64,000 bases of DNA from Sclerodactyla briareus (taxonomy: Eukaryota > Echinodermata > Holothuroidea > Dendrochirotida > Sclerodactylidae): NCBI GenBank assembly GCA_026419785.1, contig JAODTK010004654.1:1-64000 (forward strand), written 5' to 3'. Below are positions 1 to 12,872 of the stretch, one piece after another. Each line of letters opens with the position of its first letter. Positions within the stretch are counted from its first letter, which is position 1. The notes below the pieces were generated by a model that worked only from the letters and a program-made list of their open reading frames with translations, did no database searches and was not told the DNA's origin. A program made the position numbers and the translations under genes.

Positions 1-120
1 GTGATTGAAGGAGTAGTTTGTCGTGCCAATCCAGTAATGCTCGAAAGGAAACCAAAGCCATTCTTGTAGTCGTTCACCCTCTGCGAAGTTTACCAAATGC
101 TGCAACTCGACGGTGAAAAT
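1..120 (-). CDS. Copy A, FReD-1 internal exon (partial)
   Basis: The reverse complement starts after a TTACAG acceptor (AG at 121-122) and reads FHRR..., then VNDYKNGFGFLS, and, after a frame change, a YWIG-like motif. This is the 'RR.DG...F.R.W..Y..GFG...G.FWLG' segment of fibrinogen C-terminal domains. It is near-identical to 36892-37011 and to 55630-55750. The exon continues beyond the window start. Confidence 0.65.
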   Translation of the reverse strand, partial: MFTVELQHLVNFAEGERLQEWLWFPFEHYWIGTTNYSFNH

Positions 121-3100
121 CTGTAAGGAAAAGGGAATGCCAATCTTCCATTTCAGGGAGAAACCTAATGTGAAGAACTAAATATTCCAACTCCATTACG
201 CCACATATAAAGAGAGGTACTGCGACATGCAAAATGACCCTTGCTCGAGTGCATAAGACCTCGCTAAAATAAATAAGTTTATATTTAGCACAACTTATGT
301 GCCCAGTTAAGAAAATAACATGGGTTGCTGTTCGCAAATACCTGTTCGCAAAGGGGTTTCACGAGGATATCATGTTGTCTAAGTTCAAGACGGGTGGGTA
401 ATAGGGTTGGCAGAAGGACGACGTAGATTAAAACAAAAAAAAAATATGTTCCGATCAGCTACAATCTGTTAGTAGGAGAACGCAAATTATAAACTCAGTT
501 ACCTCATTTGTAGCAAGATGCATATTAGATATTGCATAATAACACATAATAGACCTATTAACAGATACGGATGAATGTAAGAATGTCTAATAACAATTCG
601 TTGATATTCAAATTCCAAACTTCCAACATAATAATTCACAGCAATCATCCGAGTTATAATACATTGCCACTCCTATCACGCGGTGTACGTTTTAAGGTGA
701 CATTCAACTTCGTAATCGAATAAAAAAATATTGAATACATACTGTCCAACCAGTAGAGTGACGTCATTGTTGCAATATACTTCGAATGGTTCGGAATACC
801 ATCAGGTTGATGGACGTGAAACACTGCTGGAACTGTATTGATGAATCACTCAGCCCTTGACAGTCTCTGGGATACTCGGAGTGTTGGTAGAAGAACTAAT
901 GTCCATTGTAGAAGAAGAATAGGTGTTTGTTTAAACGGCTAAAATTGACCTCTCTATGTGCCAATATTAAAACTAGTTCGAAATCAACTACACGGAACAC
1001 ATTATAGTAGTGACACCGTGTCTGTGTCAATTTTATCTAGGCCACCGTACTCACGTGTTAACAGTGTTAAGAACATCACATGTCACGTGTCATGGAATGT
1101 TCAACGGTGGTTCCCGTGGAATGGATGAGCGATGTCAGAAAATACATGTTCATTTTGTGCCAAAAGCAATGGGTCATCAAGGATCGCTTCTGGTGTGCGT
1201 AACGTTTAACTAAAGTTAATAGTGGCAGATATTACTACTTCTAGACGCACTATCACATTGTATATCGCAGCGGCGTAGATTTTTTTTTTTTTTTTGGGGG
1301 GGGGGGGCTTCCGAGGGGGGGGGACTATTACGAATAGTAAAACTAAGCAGAGTGCCATCATGGGTCCTCGCGCTGGAACTCATGGAACACGATTCTTTCT
1401 TTAGACCCTTCAGAGGGTCGAAGGGCAATGCAGGTGTGCCGAGCTGCATTTACCCGACCTAGACAAATGTATCGCATGCCTGCAATGTGATGAAAAACAA
1501 AATAGACTATTAACACATATCCGATGAGTCAAGAGTGATACAATGAACATATCTACTATCACCTCTTTCATTCATTCCATCTGCCACAAAGTTCCATACT
1601 AGCCTCTCATATCGCAGTACCATTGCTCCATCACCATAAATAGGCCACATGTTCCCAAATCTGTTCGTAATTTGGAATCATAATACAAATCAGAGCCATT
1701 GCTAAACCTGGTGCCTCGTCGTCCATCTGTGGCGGCGTGTTGACATACTGGTTGGTATCTGTCGAGCGCCACTCTCCGGTTGGCGCGTAGCATTCAAGGA
1801 CATTTTCCGTTTTAAGACCCCAGGCGGAAGGAAATGGCACTCCCCAGCCTTATGGCAGTGAACAACATCACTGAAACTGACAATAAATTCCTCAAAACTG
1901 ATAATGTTCATCCCTACTATTATTCATCGTAACCTCATTCCTACCATGCCTCTATTTGCCCATAGAGGACCCTTCAATTGGGTTAGAGGTTTGTCCGGAT
2001 CTGGAATGTGAAGAACATCACTGCCGTGGTAAATGTGTGCATTGTCCGGCGTTTGTTCAAACAAAAGAGCTAGTCAGTAGAATGTTTCAATTTTTCATTA
2101 GATTCGGTACGTTCACATTTTGCAAATGTTAAATGGCCCGGAACTGTTTTGTCCCGCATGTCCGAGCATATATATAGTGCCAAAAAACGTCACCATGTAA
2201 ACCCCACATGATGTGCACGATTTCCCTGTTCCCGTCGTTTTTTTCGTTGCATATACGTTTCACGGAAGAAGCAGCACGTCAAGACTGCAAAGCTAGTTTG
2301 TTATGAACACACGTTTTAAAAGTAGCCTAAACTTAGACTAAACTCTGGTTATCTGCAGTGTTAGAAAATGCCAGTGGATCAGCACCGGTGGGGGGGGGGG
2401 GGGGGTGGGCGCATGAATCGTGTTCAAACGAAATTATCCTCGTGGTCTTCCCGTATGTTCACCACATGTGAGGTCGCTTATGGAGAGAAACATATTTGTC
2501 GAAAATAGTACGAAGGTATTGCTACATGGGCATACTGTATTATATATGTAACGAGAAAGAATGAATACAGCACGAAGCACGAAAAATGGTTATGTTCGTA
2601 CTGTACCTTCGTTGAACATCATTTAATATATTTGGAGAGATACATGCCTGGATCCCCCAACATAAAAAAGGGGGATGTACCCTGACCAATGCACCCCCCC
2701 CCCCCCCACTGTGGTTATCCGCGCTAGGCATCCACCGTGTTTGAAAATCATGAAGGGAAGGCACATATAGGTTAACAATGGATGCTTTATGATGACCTGT
2801 TATAAGGTGTGGTTGATAGTAGTTCTAATACTGCTCTGTTTATTTTCAATATCGTGAAGGTTCGTGCTATATGTGTCTGGTATGTACTATTAAACAGGAC
2901 TATTTTGCCTAAATAATCAGAGGTGTATTGCCCGAGGATTTCAAGGATTGTTGGGGAGTAAGTCAGAGTTTTACAGCACTTACCACTGGGAACGAATATC
3001 CAATGTTTCATTCATTGCGAGAGTTGACGGACCCAAATTAAATTATTATGATTTAGGTACCATACTACTAGGGAAAATTGTAGCCTTTCACATCCTCATA

Positions 3101-3500
3101 TTTTATATCGATGTCAGAGTGAGTATGTGATATTCTGCCATTGCCCCATGTATTACTGTGTAGATCATGGTGAATGTAAATTTAAATTTAAATTTGAAAA
3201 ATCGGTATATTGGATTCAACTGAGCTTGTACATGTCCCACAAGTGCCACCAGGCCTTCTTTCAGGAATAAGATTCACATCTAAAAAACAAAAGGGAACCT
3301 GTAGTTGGGTTGGGTACGCGATCAGTATCAAATAACAGGAAACAGTTCAAAGAGGCGATCATTTCATATATCCATGGAAAATGAAAAAGAAAGGGGATAG
3401 GACCTTACCTTCCGATGCTTGCGGAATCTCCAAATGTATTCTGTAGAAACAAAAACAGCAGAGTAAACGAGTGAATTCTTTACGTAGGAAAGAAAGCCTA
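1..3500 (-). CDS. Fibrinogen-related gene, copy A (5' part, cut by window edge)
   Basis: Minus-strand gene whose first three recognisable exons lie here; the rest would lie left of base 1. Exons: possible signal-peptide exon about 3409-3500, first FReD exon about 743-901, second FReD exon 1-120. Each aligns base for base, with scattered indels, to exons of copies B (37-39 kb) and C (55.5-57.5 kb). Around 2950-3180 there is a further stretch shared with copy B (38.5-38.75 kb) that ends in a GTAAGT-like donor and could hold another short exon. Members of this family are secreted FReD proteins, often pattern-recognition lectins or clotting/adhesion factors. The role of this one is inferred only from the domain. 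I cannot tell whether copy A is intact, because the 3' half is missing and indels interrupt the frame. Confidence 0.6.
743..901 (-). CDS. Copy A, FReD-1 first exon
   Basis: Homologous to 37708-37873 and 56357-56521. The minus strand carries the conserved start of a fibrinogen domain (a DCQEVLEGG-like block, then PDGYP) and ends with a GGWT-like codon run just before a GTATGT donor (ACATAC at 737-742). The reading frame changes at least once inside the exon, as in the sister copies, which points to indel errors or decay. Confidence 0.55.
1260..1325. repeat. Compound homopolymer tract T(n)G(n)
   Basis: A run of about 17 T is followed by about 12 G and, a few bases on, 9 more G. This is an intronic low-complexity tract. 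Similar T-then-G or A-then-G tracts occur at 2390-2407, 19023-19070, 21781-21800 and 26640-26660. Their lengths are unreliable in this kind of assembly. Confidence 0.8.
3409..3500 (-). CDS. Copy A, probable first (signal-peptide) exon
   Basis: The minus strand has a hydrophobic, Leu/Phe/Cys-rich stretch followed by a GDSAS/ASEG-like end, directly before a GTAAGG donor (at 3408). The corresponding segments are 38972-39060 (copy B) and 57409-57504 (copy C, which has an ATG at 57504). The ATG position reads AGG here, one base short of the copy C pattern. The signal peptide call rests on composition and position at the 5' end of all three copies. Confidence 0.35.
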
Positions 3501-3734
3501 GCAAACGACAAGCTGAAATTACGCACCATCCATTACACTATACAGGATTGCTTCAATTGGATGAACTATAGGAGAATAAAATCCACGAATTCAAGTTTCA
3601 TTGCGATTCTTTGATCCGATTTTTGGAATATATGCTCAGGTCTACGACAATAATTTGGTAGAAGCTAGAGATCCCATTGGGACGGGCAAATTGTCACTCA
3701 ATATTTTGCGAGATTCACGATTCCTACAAATGTT

Positions 3735-3760
3735 TGTTTTTTTTTTTTTTTTTTTTTTCC
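3735..3760. repeat. Poly-T tract
   Basis: About 24 T followed by CCCC, just upstream of copy A. It could be the reversed poly(A) tail of a minus-strand retrocopy, but no adjacent body was recognised. A B-box-like GAGTTCGAACC lies about 15 bases downstream, which would fit a decayed tRNA-derived SINE; the A box is not visible. Confidence 0.5.
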
Positions 3761-4499
3761 CCGAATGATTGCGAGTTCGAACCACATTGGAAGGCCGACG
3801 ACGTTTCGCAGTTGACAAAACATGTTCGTCTGGATTGATGGCACGAACTACGAGTATGTGGACTCCCTACTGAGGATCCTCTGGGAGAAAGGAGGGGAAG
3901 TAGTGACGTTCTGAAATGTGTGCGGTCTTGAAAAATCAGGGGTAAATCCCCTTCGGGCATATCTCCGGTGAAAATGCGCATGTAGATTAGAGATGATTAC
4001 AGTCATTCATTTCAATGGTGAATGTCATGGGAAAGTCATCTACCAGAAATTCGGTATTACTCGAGATAACAGGAATCATCCGATATTACGAATTATTATT
4101 ATATCATTTCCATGAGATCGTAAAAAGGACTTAACAGGATTAGTTTAAGAGTTCCGTTCGAAGAAATGACGAAACTAATCTGATTGGCAGATTTCGAAAG
4201 TAGTAGTATTTCTAGTAGGAAATGACTGTTGTCTCTTTCATTTCATGCTTTCTTGATAACACCTTGGCTGGTGAACTATTACAGTACGCTGATTACACTT
4301 GCAGTTCTAGAGAGGTCGAATTGCATGTTTTAAATATACGTTATATATACGTCTTACGTATATATAGGCATAGGGATTTAGGGGAGTGAAGGGGGGTGTT
4401 GGAAGTAGTAGATGTATTATTGTCAGGTTTTTGCTGCACCCCAAAAACATTCGATACCAATAGCCTCATCAGTAACGACTGATTAATGGTAGGGAGCCC

Positions 4500-4800
4500 T
4501 CATCAGCTTATTGGTTGATGGGGCTATGAAAATCGGTTGGCCAGCGGAATACAGGTCTTCTTAGGGCTTCGTCCACTGTTTGAGGTATTTTTGAATTGTT
4601 GTTTTGCCGCGTCGAATGGCTGCGTTTAAAATAGATTTTGCGAGAGAACCGCAAACTATATCGATGTTTGGTGGGTTAAACATAGGGTCTTTCCGTGCCG
4701 TACTAATGTAGCCCATGATATATATATGTTTTTTTTTATATGTGATATGATAATTGGTATCTAGTTCAGAGTTGTTTAATTTTTTCCAGTTCAAATTGTT
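4500..4800 (-). other. Conserved ORF segment shared with 39.2-39.4 kb; possible LINE endonuclease remnant
   Basis: A 77-codon minus-strand open frame (4561-4794) reads ...NIDIVCGSLAKSILNAAIRRG...KYLKQW. The same bases, diverged, occur at about 39190-39400, at the same distance upstream of FReD copy B. The 'SI.NAA...TI' pattern followed by a W-P pair resembles the linker after the endonuclease domain of non-LTR retrotransposons. That match is weak and made by eye. It may equally be ordinary 5' flanking sequence that was duplicated with the gene. Confidence 0.25.
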
Positions 4801-5199
4801 TTTTTCTTCCTGAATAAAGTATTCTTTAGCTTGGAAAATCCCTTGTGGTTATGTTGCGAACTTGCAATTTTTCATTGATTCAAGTTCCTTGATCCCTCTC
4901 ATACTTCAAACCACGATGGTTACATCAGTTTTGTAACAGTTATCATTATGAGCACATGAGAAGTGCGATATGAGCCATATTGTTTATGGTATTGGAGGGA
5001 GGAAGCAATGAGGGAAACTTGATTCCAGGAAAAAGGAAACGTTAATCAAAGTGTGGAGTTTATGAGAGCTAGCTTTAAAGCACGAGCAACATAAGGGAAG
5101 GACATGGGCATTTTCCCAAGTGGCTCGATTAGTCAAGGATGATGAGGTCTCATTGCACTCCCTTGATATGATATTAGGGAATAACTAATTTCTTATAAA

Positions 5200-5400
5200 T
5201 GAGGCCGTACCGATTGATTGTGATGGCTCAATTCCCATTTGTTGTGTTCACAATACTGATCAGACCAACCTAAACAAATACACAGGCTACGCTTTAGACG
5301 AGTGGGAAGGGGGGGGGGGGTTCGGAAATTGATACCAATCAAGAAATGGTTTCCTTCATAGCCGAGACCAATGTCATGTAACAATTAGCTCTAAACTAGT
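5200..5400 (-). other. Flanking segment duplicated between copies A and B
   Basis: Aligns with about 40250-40460 (shared blocks around 'TTCGGAA.TTGATACCA' and 'CCAATGTCATGTAA'). It has a 63-codon minus-strand frame (5193-5384) that is not conserved as protein between the two copies, so I regard it as duplicated non-coding DNA. A G(10) run interrupts it. Confidence 0.4.
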
Positions 5401-5440
5401 ACAGGGAAAGGTGAACACATCAAAACCATTACAGCTCATC

Positions 5441-5545
5441 TACTATACTAATACTTACTATACTTATTATTACTACTACTTACTACTACTACACTACTAA
5501 ACTACTACTACACTACTACTACTACTACTACTAATAATAATAAAA
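5441..5545. repeat. (ACT)n trinucleotide microsatellite
   Basis: An interrupted TACTACTAC array of roughly 100 bases grading into TAATAATAATAA. Confidence 0.9.
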
Positions 5546-5599
5546 AATAGAATATAATACTAAACCTAGTATATACACTTACAAATTACAATCTCAAAA

Positions 5600-8360
5600 A
5601 TATTTTTCAAAGCTAAGGTTTAAACTGGTGATGGTGAACTGTAGAGGCATGTCGAATAGACGATGGCTGGTCGTTCTAGGAGCATTGAGAACCGCAGCGG
5701 CAAAGTCGAAAACAGTACTATTGCGTATATAGATAGACGGGATTCTTCTGGATTATGTGAGAATTGTGATCGACTTGTAGGTGAGGAGCAGCAGCGATAC
5801 GAAGACTGTTGCGCTTGAGTACTGGTAGCCAGTGCAGTGGCGGTGTGAGTGTAATGTGACCTGAACGGGTGAGGTGTGATCGGATGTTTGTTAATCGAAT
5901 GGAGGGGGATCCGGCGGAGAGTTGAGAACCCACATTGACAGTTGGAGATCAGTGCCGTATCGCGATTACTAAATGTTGTTGGCGATCAGGAAATACGATT
6001 GTAAGTCATTCAAAGCAGCAACCGCAAGATACTTACACCACTCAGAAGCTGCTAAAGAAGACAATGTGGTCAAATGGCCTTCTTCATGAGCGTAGTAACG
6101 GAGCAGTCTCCAAAAGGACTGTAGTCTTTTTCGAAGATGATTATAAAATCAAATTCCTGTAGTACCGACGGGAGAGAGAGTTATGCTGCGAGGTTTCATT
6201 ATTGTTGTTAATTTAAAAACTTGTTATTTAAAACCTATTCATTTGTATGCAAATGCACGCTTTGTTAGCACACATAACTATCCAATTTATTACGGCCTTT
6301 TCGTGCGATGGGCCGCATCGACGGATCTCGCTGCCATCGGGTGGCACGTAATTAAGCAGTATAAACATCTTCTCTCCTTGCCTCATACTAACTGCTTTGT
6401 CAATTCATCTGAGTGTACATTACTAACTGTGTACACCATATATAGACAGCGGAACCTAAACGGATTTGAACTAATGGTTTATTGATCGGGGGATTGTTTG
6501 ACGCAGTAACCAAATAGTTAAACACACATTTTGTAACGTTCTAACTTTTCCTGCCTATTTTCGAAATGGTTTTTTGATGGAGTCGATGGAGATTCCCACA
6601 AAGACAGTGCTAACCCGCACCAACGACCATTTATGTCAAGGTTACTGATAGGAAAGAATAACAGGCAGCGAAAATATCAAGATCGAACGTTTGTAAAAAG
6701 GAATAACATAGGGACACAGTTATGATCGGATATGTTCTTTGAAATTATGGTGCGGTCCAGGATGGCAGACATAGTGATGTGTAAGCAAGTTGCATCTTCG
6801 GATTTAGGCCTAACGTCGGAACGTACGTCGCAGTGTAGTTGTATTTTTGAAACTGACATTCATTTTTGATTAGCTAATTGGGAAATATGCCAAGGATTTT
6901 TTTTTTTTTTTTTATTTGTGTCATTTTTTGGATATTATCATTTGACTTTCAAGATTTATTAGGTGTGGGGACACTCTATAAATTTTTATTTTAATCCACG
7001 TCATCCGATGGATTAATGATATTCTGTATTTTTGACAGCAGTTGCCACGCGTAACGCAATTCATGTGGGGGGTGTTAGAAACGGGAACTTAAATTTAAAT
7101 TGAGCTGAAAAGAAATATACTATTGGTTAACAAACGGAAAGTCCTATTTCGAACTTTTGCCGACGGTACGGTACGGTGAAGCTACACTGCCTAAAATTGT
7201 GATGGGTGAATTTTAGGTATACAATGACGAAGCACTACGGGAAACTATCAGGTTTACGGGTATGCACTAAAGATTGACTAGACGATGCATCATATAAATT
7301 TCTCGTCAAGAGATGTTGGCAAAATTGCAAGTACAAAATACTGTTCCGACTATTCATCCAGAAAGTACCGGTAAATAATGCATTCCGTTTCAATCAAAGG
7401 AGAATTTCGAAAGTCAAGTATATCTCCTGTGTAAAGCATTATTCGTAGCACGACTCAAGGATCACACTCGCCGACGATACGCAGATTTTTCTCATCAATT
7501 GACACAACCCAGCAAGAAATTTGATCACTGTGTGCGGAGTTATGGAGGCCGTGAAAAAAAAAAATATTGTGACTGGATGAAAAGATAAATATCTCAAACT
7601 TAACGACAGGAAAACGGAATTTATCTGTTATGCTCAAAAGCAAAGTTGGAAAAGAGCAAGTGCCCTCAATTGGAGATCCTCCAGTTGGCAAGGTGCGAAA
7701 ATTGGAGGATAAGGGACCGCCAGATGTCTGTAACTCGCACATCTCAGCAACTATTCAGTAGTCCAACCCCTTCCACATTGGAAACCTAAGTTTTTACAAC
7801 GAAAAACAGGCAAAGAACAGATGGGTTCAATGGTACATACTTCTCGGCTTGACACGGAATGCACTGCTGTTGCGTCTTCCCAACTAAACAGATTGTCAAT
7901 CGAATATCAGTGAATCACAATATGTACTGGAGCTAATAGAACTCCATCATCCCTCTCGTTCTAGTCTGTGATCTGCCTCGAAATTTCTATTATAATTCTA
8001 TTCTAATTTATTATTATTATTAATATTTATAGCCATGATTTACAAGACGGATTGCTCGTGAACGAAGAATGCATAGATACTGTAGCAAATAGACCGTTGT
8101 ACGGAAGCCACCTACGAAAAAAAAAAAAAAAATAGCTACCCCCTTTTGGGGAAATTGGTAAAACGCTTGTACACACACACACACATACACACCACGCGTG
8201 ACTGTATATATAAATTCTCTGGGACTTCTTCCGAGGAGTATCAAAATTAGGCACTGGCGGCTGAAAAGATTCGATAATTCGATAACCATTTGAAAATGAC
8301 TCTACAATCTATAAGAGAAAGGGGTATAATGAGGATCAAACATCTCCAGCAGATGTGAAA
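5600..8360. other. Region with no supported gene
   Basis: Short frames only (the longest is 100 codons on plus, 6183-6485) with no recognisable domain and no splice-flanked conserved block. It includes a T(16) run near 6898 and an A(15) run near 8118. Confidence 0.5.
8165..8195. repeat. Short (CA)n microsatellite
   Basis: An ACACACACACACATACACACC run of about 25 bases. Confidence 0.7.
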
Positions 8361-8368
8361 TGCGATGC

Positions 8369-8640
8369 CTACTTACACCAGTAGCGGAACCTTGTTTCAC
8401 AGCGACAGGCACCGAAAAAGAATATTTCGAAACCTCCAAGCACTGAGAGAAAGGAGCAAAAATAAAACAACTGACGTCGTAATCTCAACTCAGTCGAGTA
8501 GATGACGGGTTGATGGGGGTGAAATTCGCTAAGCCGCAAGAAGACTACGAAAGAAATATTCGGCAAAACTACGGAAGACCCGTAATTTCTATGGAGGCAT
8601 GGCTCAAGGTGTTCTAACATAACGTCGAACGTTAACGTTC
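8369..8640 (-). other. 'Exon X' copy 1: repeated coding-like segment of unknown function
   Basis: An 83-codon minus-strand frame is open from 8620 down to 8369 and ends at a GTAAGT donor-like site. The bases align to 43562-43800 and to 13990-14180, and the 3' end (CGCTGAAACAAGGTTC...CTAC) recurs at 24215-24250 and 27485-27520. It reads SFVVFLRL...STELRL, then EIFFFGACRC. I do not recognise a domain. Repetition next to FReD copies A and B suggests it was duplicated with the FReD block, either as an exon of a neighbouring minus-strand gene or as part of a repeat. Confidence 0.4.
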
Positions 8641-8769
8641 GTCAATGACCAGGGTGAGTACAGAACACGCTCAGCTTCATACCTGACTTGAAATGATTTA
8701 AAACATTATCATCCGTGTTTGCAAAATATAGAAATGATCATATGTAGATGTTAGGACCTAGAGTAGACC

Positions 8770-8870
8770 AAAGCCGCGGTCACACTGACCTATTATTATC
8801 GGTCGGCCGATCAATTGGGCGATCGCGCTTCTCTGCGCGAGTGGTACATTGCCCGATTTGTTTGACTGTA
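8770..8870. repeat. Possible MITE terminus / palindromic stretch
   Basis: GCCGCGGTCACACTG followed by TCGGTCGGCCGATCAATTGGGCGATCGCGC, rich in self-complementary blocks. This resembles the ends of small non-autonomous DNA transposons, but no matching inverted end was found nearby. Confidence 0.25.
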
Positions 8871-8999
8871 CTAGAACCCCAATACAGGTCCAAGGGGGGC
8901 AAATAAAAGACTGGGAATAAGGGATTTTTCCCGGCTCCTGTCATGTAAATTATATTTTTGAAGTTCAATAATTTTGGGCTGGGTAGACCGTTTCTGCTG

Positions 9000-11900
9000 G
9001 CAGCTGCGATCCCCCGAATCAAGAAAACTACGTTCAGAAGGGATTATCTCGAACTATTACGGTAGTATAAAGAAGAGAGATGTTCTCTAGGCATTGGGTT
9101 CCGAGAATTGCAGGGAATATTAACATTACTGCCGGGGTATGGGAAATATTCCCCCCTATAGCGCCAGTCTGAATGGGGAGCTATCCAGCAGGTTCATGTG
9201 TGGCCCGGCCCAAGGAATCCAACTTGCTAAATTACTTTTCTGTTATAGCCTACTGCGAATTTTTCGATATTCACGTGCAACGGAGGAGCGCTGGGGGCTT
9301 CCTCTCACGTACGCGACGTGGCAGTCGCCGTGCGTACAACTCCCAAAGCAGCCGCTCACGCCAAGTCTGTACAGGCACTCCTTATGTAGCTAGATTACAC
9401 AAGTCAGTAAGAGGGCATACTCGCCATCGATGCGTTAAGTGGTAACAGCCGGACTGCAGCGCGCTCAGATGGGCGGGGGTTGTCCCCCGCGGGCAGCGGC
9501 GTGACGGCATAGCTCTTTATAAGAGAACTCGCGGAAGCCTACTGCTAAGTTTTCGAGGTTCACCGTGACGGATCTAATTGGCTGATTATTTCCGCTTCAA
9601 AATATGTGTGATTTTAGAGGATAATTCCTCCTGGTCATAATATTGGGATTTATCCATACTGACGTTGCGAACTGGTGTTTTTATTTTCTATCTTCATATC
9701 CTTAATGATTTCCTTTCCTTCCGCTAAAAATCGGAAGACATAACTTTCTTGTGTTTTCTTTATTCTGCCAAGCACCGTGTCGTTTTATACATATTTTCCA
9801 GTTATTCCTTACACAATTTAGTCCATCCGAAGTGTTCAAACCTTATACAGACTAACCAACTGTACTGACTGTGCACACTGGAAGTGTTTTACTTGATGAC
9901 TTCTCTAACAACATGTAATCACTGAAACGCGTCATAAATATAACTGTCATTCTTTAGACCGAATATTATTTTCTGACACACTATTAGGACCATTTCGTTA
10001 AATATAAAGGAGGACGATTTTGTTTTCTCTATCCAGAAGGTATATGTCCTAAATTCGCAATATCGCAGTGATACAGTGAAATAAAATACGTTTCACGCAC
10101 TAAGAAAGGACGGTGTCACTCAAATAACACGTCAGTGTAAATTTTACAGGGAAACATTGTTTTGACGAACTGACTGCTGCGCCACGGAATAGTAGTCTTA
10201 TTGCATAAAAATTAATATATGTTGTAGATATCGTGCAGAACTTCTGCGTGCCAATGCCAATCCAGCGCAGAATAAATTGATAACCAGAGGCTCAGTCTTT
10301 CTGCCTTGCCACGTCATGAAACCACAAGGGGAGGAATGATACGCATGGCTGCATATGGTCTATGCAAGTTTGTGCAATCGAGGGCTGAAGGGATGGTGCG
10401 ACAGTTTTCGGTAACGTTATATAGTGCCCATGATCTTCCTCCCAGGGTATTAACCGATTGTCAGTTGAACACTGTTCCGATTTGTGTTTTCTTTCCCCTC
10501 CAGACAGCACCCGCCGCGCCAGCGATGGTACAGATCGTAGCGGTAATAGGGGCACCTTTATGCAAAATGATTACATTAAACACAACCGAGCCGTATACCG
10601 TAATTGTTAAGTTGAATCATGTTAATGTTTTCATCAGCAAATGATTTATGTTCATGTTATTACATTTTCTACATCTACTGATGATCAATCGCTTCGTTTT
10701 GAGAGTCGGCTGGTTCTCCAACGAACATGAAGTTGTCTCGATTTCTACTTTACAAAGTCAACGTAAACATTGTACTAGAGATGGGATCTGGAAAAAATAA
10801 CATCGATCATAGGGATATCAGAGAAACCTATTTTTTCAGCTGAATATCATATTTTCAGTTTCTCTGTTATCAAGAGGCAAAAATGGAGCATTTACTGTGT
10901 GGGTTGAGTCCCATTGGCTGCATTCGCCTCATCCCCCGTGACTCGTGAATTTCAATAATTCCTCAAAAAAATTTTGTTCAAACTTTGCTAGATCTTCCAA
11001 ATTTGGGACTTGGGGGTCGTCCTTGTTCCACCTGCGCGAGTAATGAGTGACGAATCTTGGCAATGGCATTACGCTTATAGGTTTGACGGGTTTCTGTTGG
11101 CCAACAGACAGCTCACCATTTCGAAAATTCTGTTTATGACGAAATTCTCCTTAATTGCTGATGTGATTATTTATGGAATGATTCGCTCTAAATCCGGCGA
11201 AAAGGATGTGTTGCACTCAAATGTTTTGCAAGGTTTTAATGGACTCTGTTGCGTAGCATTTGGCATGGTTTGAACATCCTAAGTGGGGGCAACCCAAGCA
11301 AAATGTGCAAACTGCTTCATAGAGGAGCCTTCACTAGGCTTCTTAGACGATGAAAGGTAACCCATACTACACAAATAATATCTACCACAACAGTTGCATT
11401 GTAAATAACCTTCCAAAATAGACAAAATGGAAGAAAGAAATTATTGGCGCTATTCCGTCAATCTTCATATATGTGGAACATAGTAGCGTTTTCTCTTCAA
11501 ACAGCATAAATAAACCCCCCTTTCATCTATCTGCGAAGAACATTTTCTCTGAAGTGATGATCATCGCCTCTATCCAAAATAGTAACACAGGTATTCGGGA
11601 AAGGCATGCAGTATAATCGTTTACTTTAACGAACTGTTGTGATTATACATCTAGTAAGTAGAAAAAATATCCGAAACGGACCGAACCAGGAATTGCGGAA
11701 TCAAACGTTTAGGATGATTCGAATAATGAATGGAGGTCGTATTTCTTAAACGAATTGGTTGTGTGCGAAGGCGAGGGTGACGTTCAGGACCAACATTGCC
11801 CATCAGGTCACCTGTGGGGTAATTGTTTTACCGGATTGTTGATACAATTCATCAGCACCAGAAGTAGAAATGAACCAAGAGATCGATTTGTTTATGAAAA

Positions 11901-12480
11901 TTTGAAGATATGGATTCAGGCCTCGATCTGTAACCTTCAATATAAACATTAATTACACCACACTTATACTCAAGTCTTCTAATCTACGTGATATCGTAAT
12001 TATCCAGGGTCGCAATCTTTCGTCAGTTGCGGATCACCTAACCCAATGCAAACACTTGATCTATTAACCATGTAGTCGTAAATGCGCATTGGGAATTTGT
12101 TGTCAGAACTTTCGGAATGTTTGGACTGGCTAGTAGGATACTGCGCAGGTGCTAGTTAGTGTGCTAATAAATGCTAGTTTCAGCCGCTCGAATTTCTCTG
12201 TACGGATGCTTCACGCATCCGCCTCGAAATTCGCAGAAGACAGAACCTCTAACATAAAATGGTTCCTTCTTATTGCCATTGTTAATATAAGCATAGCAAA
12301 CAACACATACTTTTTTACAAACAGTGCAACGGCATCTTCTATATTTCTATAAAAGAAAGAGATGATTTCCCTGTGGTAGACAGATTTAAAAGCGAATTTA
12401 ATACTGAAGTCTCTTTTTGTACGGATTTGTTGGAGGTTGCTGGGAACTTAAGATAATAGATGTGAAAGTTGGACAGATAG
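9000..12480. other. Region with no supported gene
   Basis: Frames of 60-112 codons only (for example 10306-10644 plus, 11010-11273 plus), none with a recognisable motif or a conserved repeat partner in the window. A locally GC-rich patch lies at about 9270-9510 (CGCGCTCAGATGGGCGGGGG and GTCCCCCGCGGGC), without a gene I can name. Confidence 0.5.
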
Positions 12481-12496
12481 AACATCAATTGAATAC

Positions 12497-12872
12497 CATT
12501 CCAGCAAACACAAAACGTTATAACGTTTTCAAAACCAGTTCTAAATTGTTGCGCAATGTTCGAAAAAACGGTTTTGGTCTAGTAACATGAATGTTGCAAA
12601 CACGTTTATGAAACGTTTGGAAACTTATTTTTCTTTTTAAATTGCCTCCATTAAAAACTATAGCGACAAAACAGTTACTCCAAAAAGGTTTAGGGTGCGT
12701 AGTGATGTCGGAGTTTGGTAGATATCGCCGGCTTCCTTAAAACGTTTCATAAACCTTTTTGCAACATTAATGTACTCAACAAAAAAACGTTTAAAAAATC
12801 TATGTTACTCAATAAAAAATTTTTCAAACATGGTGAAAATGTTTTGAAACGCTGCTTGTTTTGTAGGAATGG
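12497..12872. mobile_element. MITE-like palindromic element
   Basis: Two inverted arms face each other. The left arm has ACATGAATGTTGCAAACACG then TTTATGAAACGTTT (about 12588-12624); its imperfect reverse complement is at about 12738-12772. The outer ends also pair: CCATTCCAGCAAACACAAAACG at the left, CTTGTTTTGTAGGAATGGG at the right. AACGTTTT and AAACGTTT motifs are scattered through both arms. The size (about 375 bp), absence of coding sequence and long inverted arms fit a miniature inverted-repeat transposable element. Target-site duplication was not clear. The 70-codon plus frame at 12715-12927 is a by-product of the arm sequence. Confidence 0.6.

Noticed and set aside
3180-3195. TAAATTTAAATTTAAATTTG repeat as a regulatory site
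   Set aside because: A simple AT-rich triplication, common by chance at this base composition.
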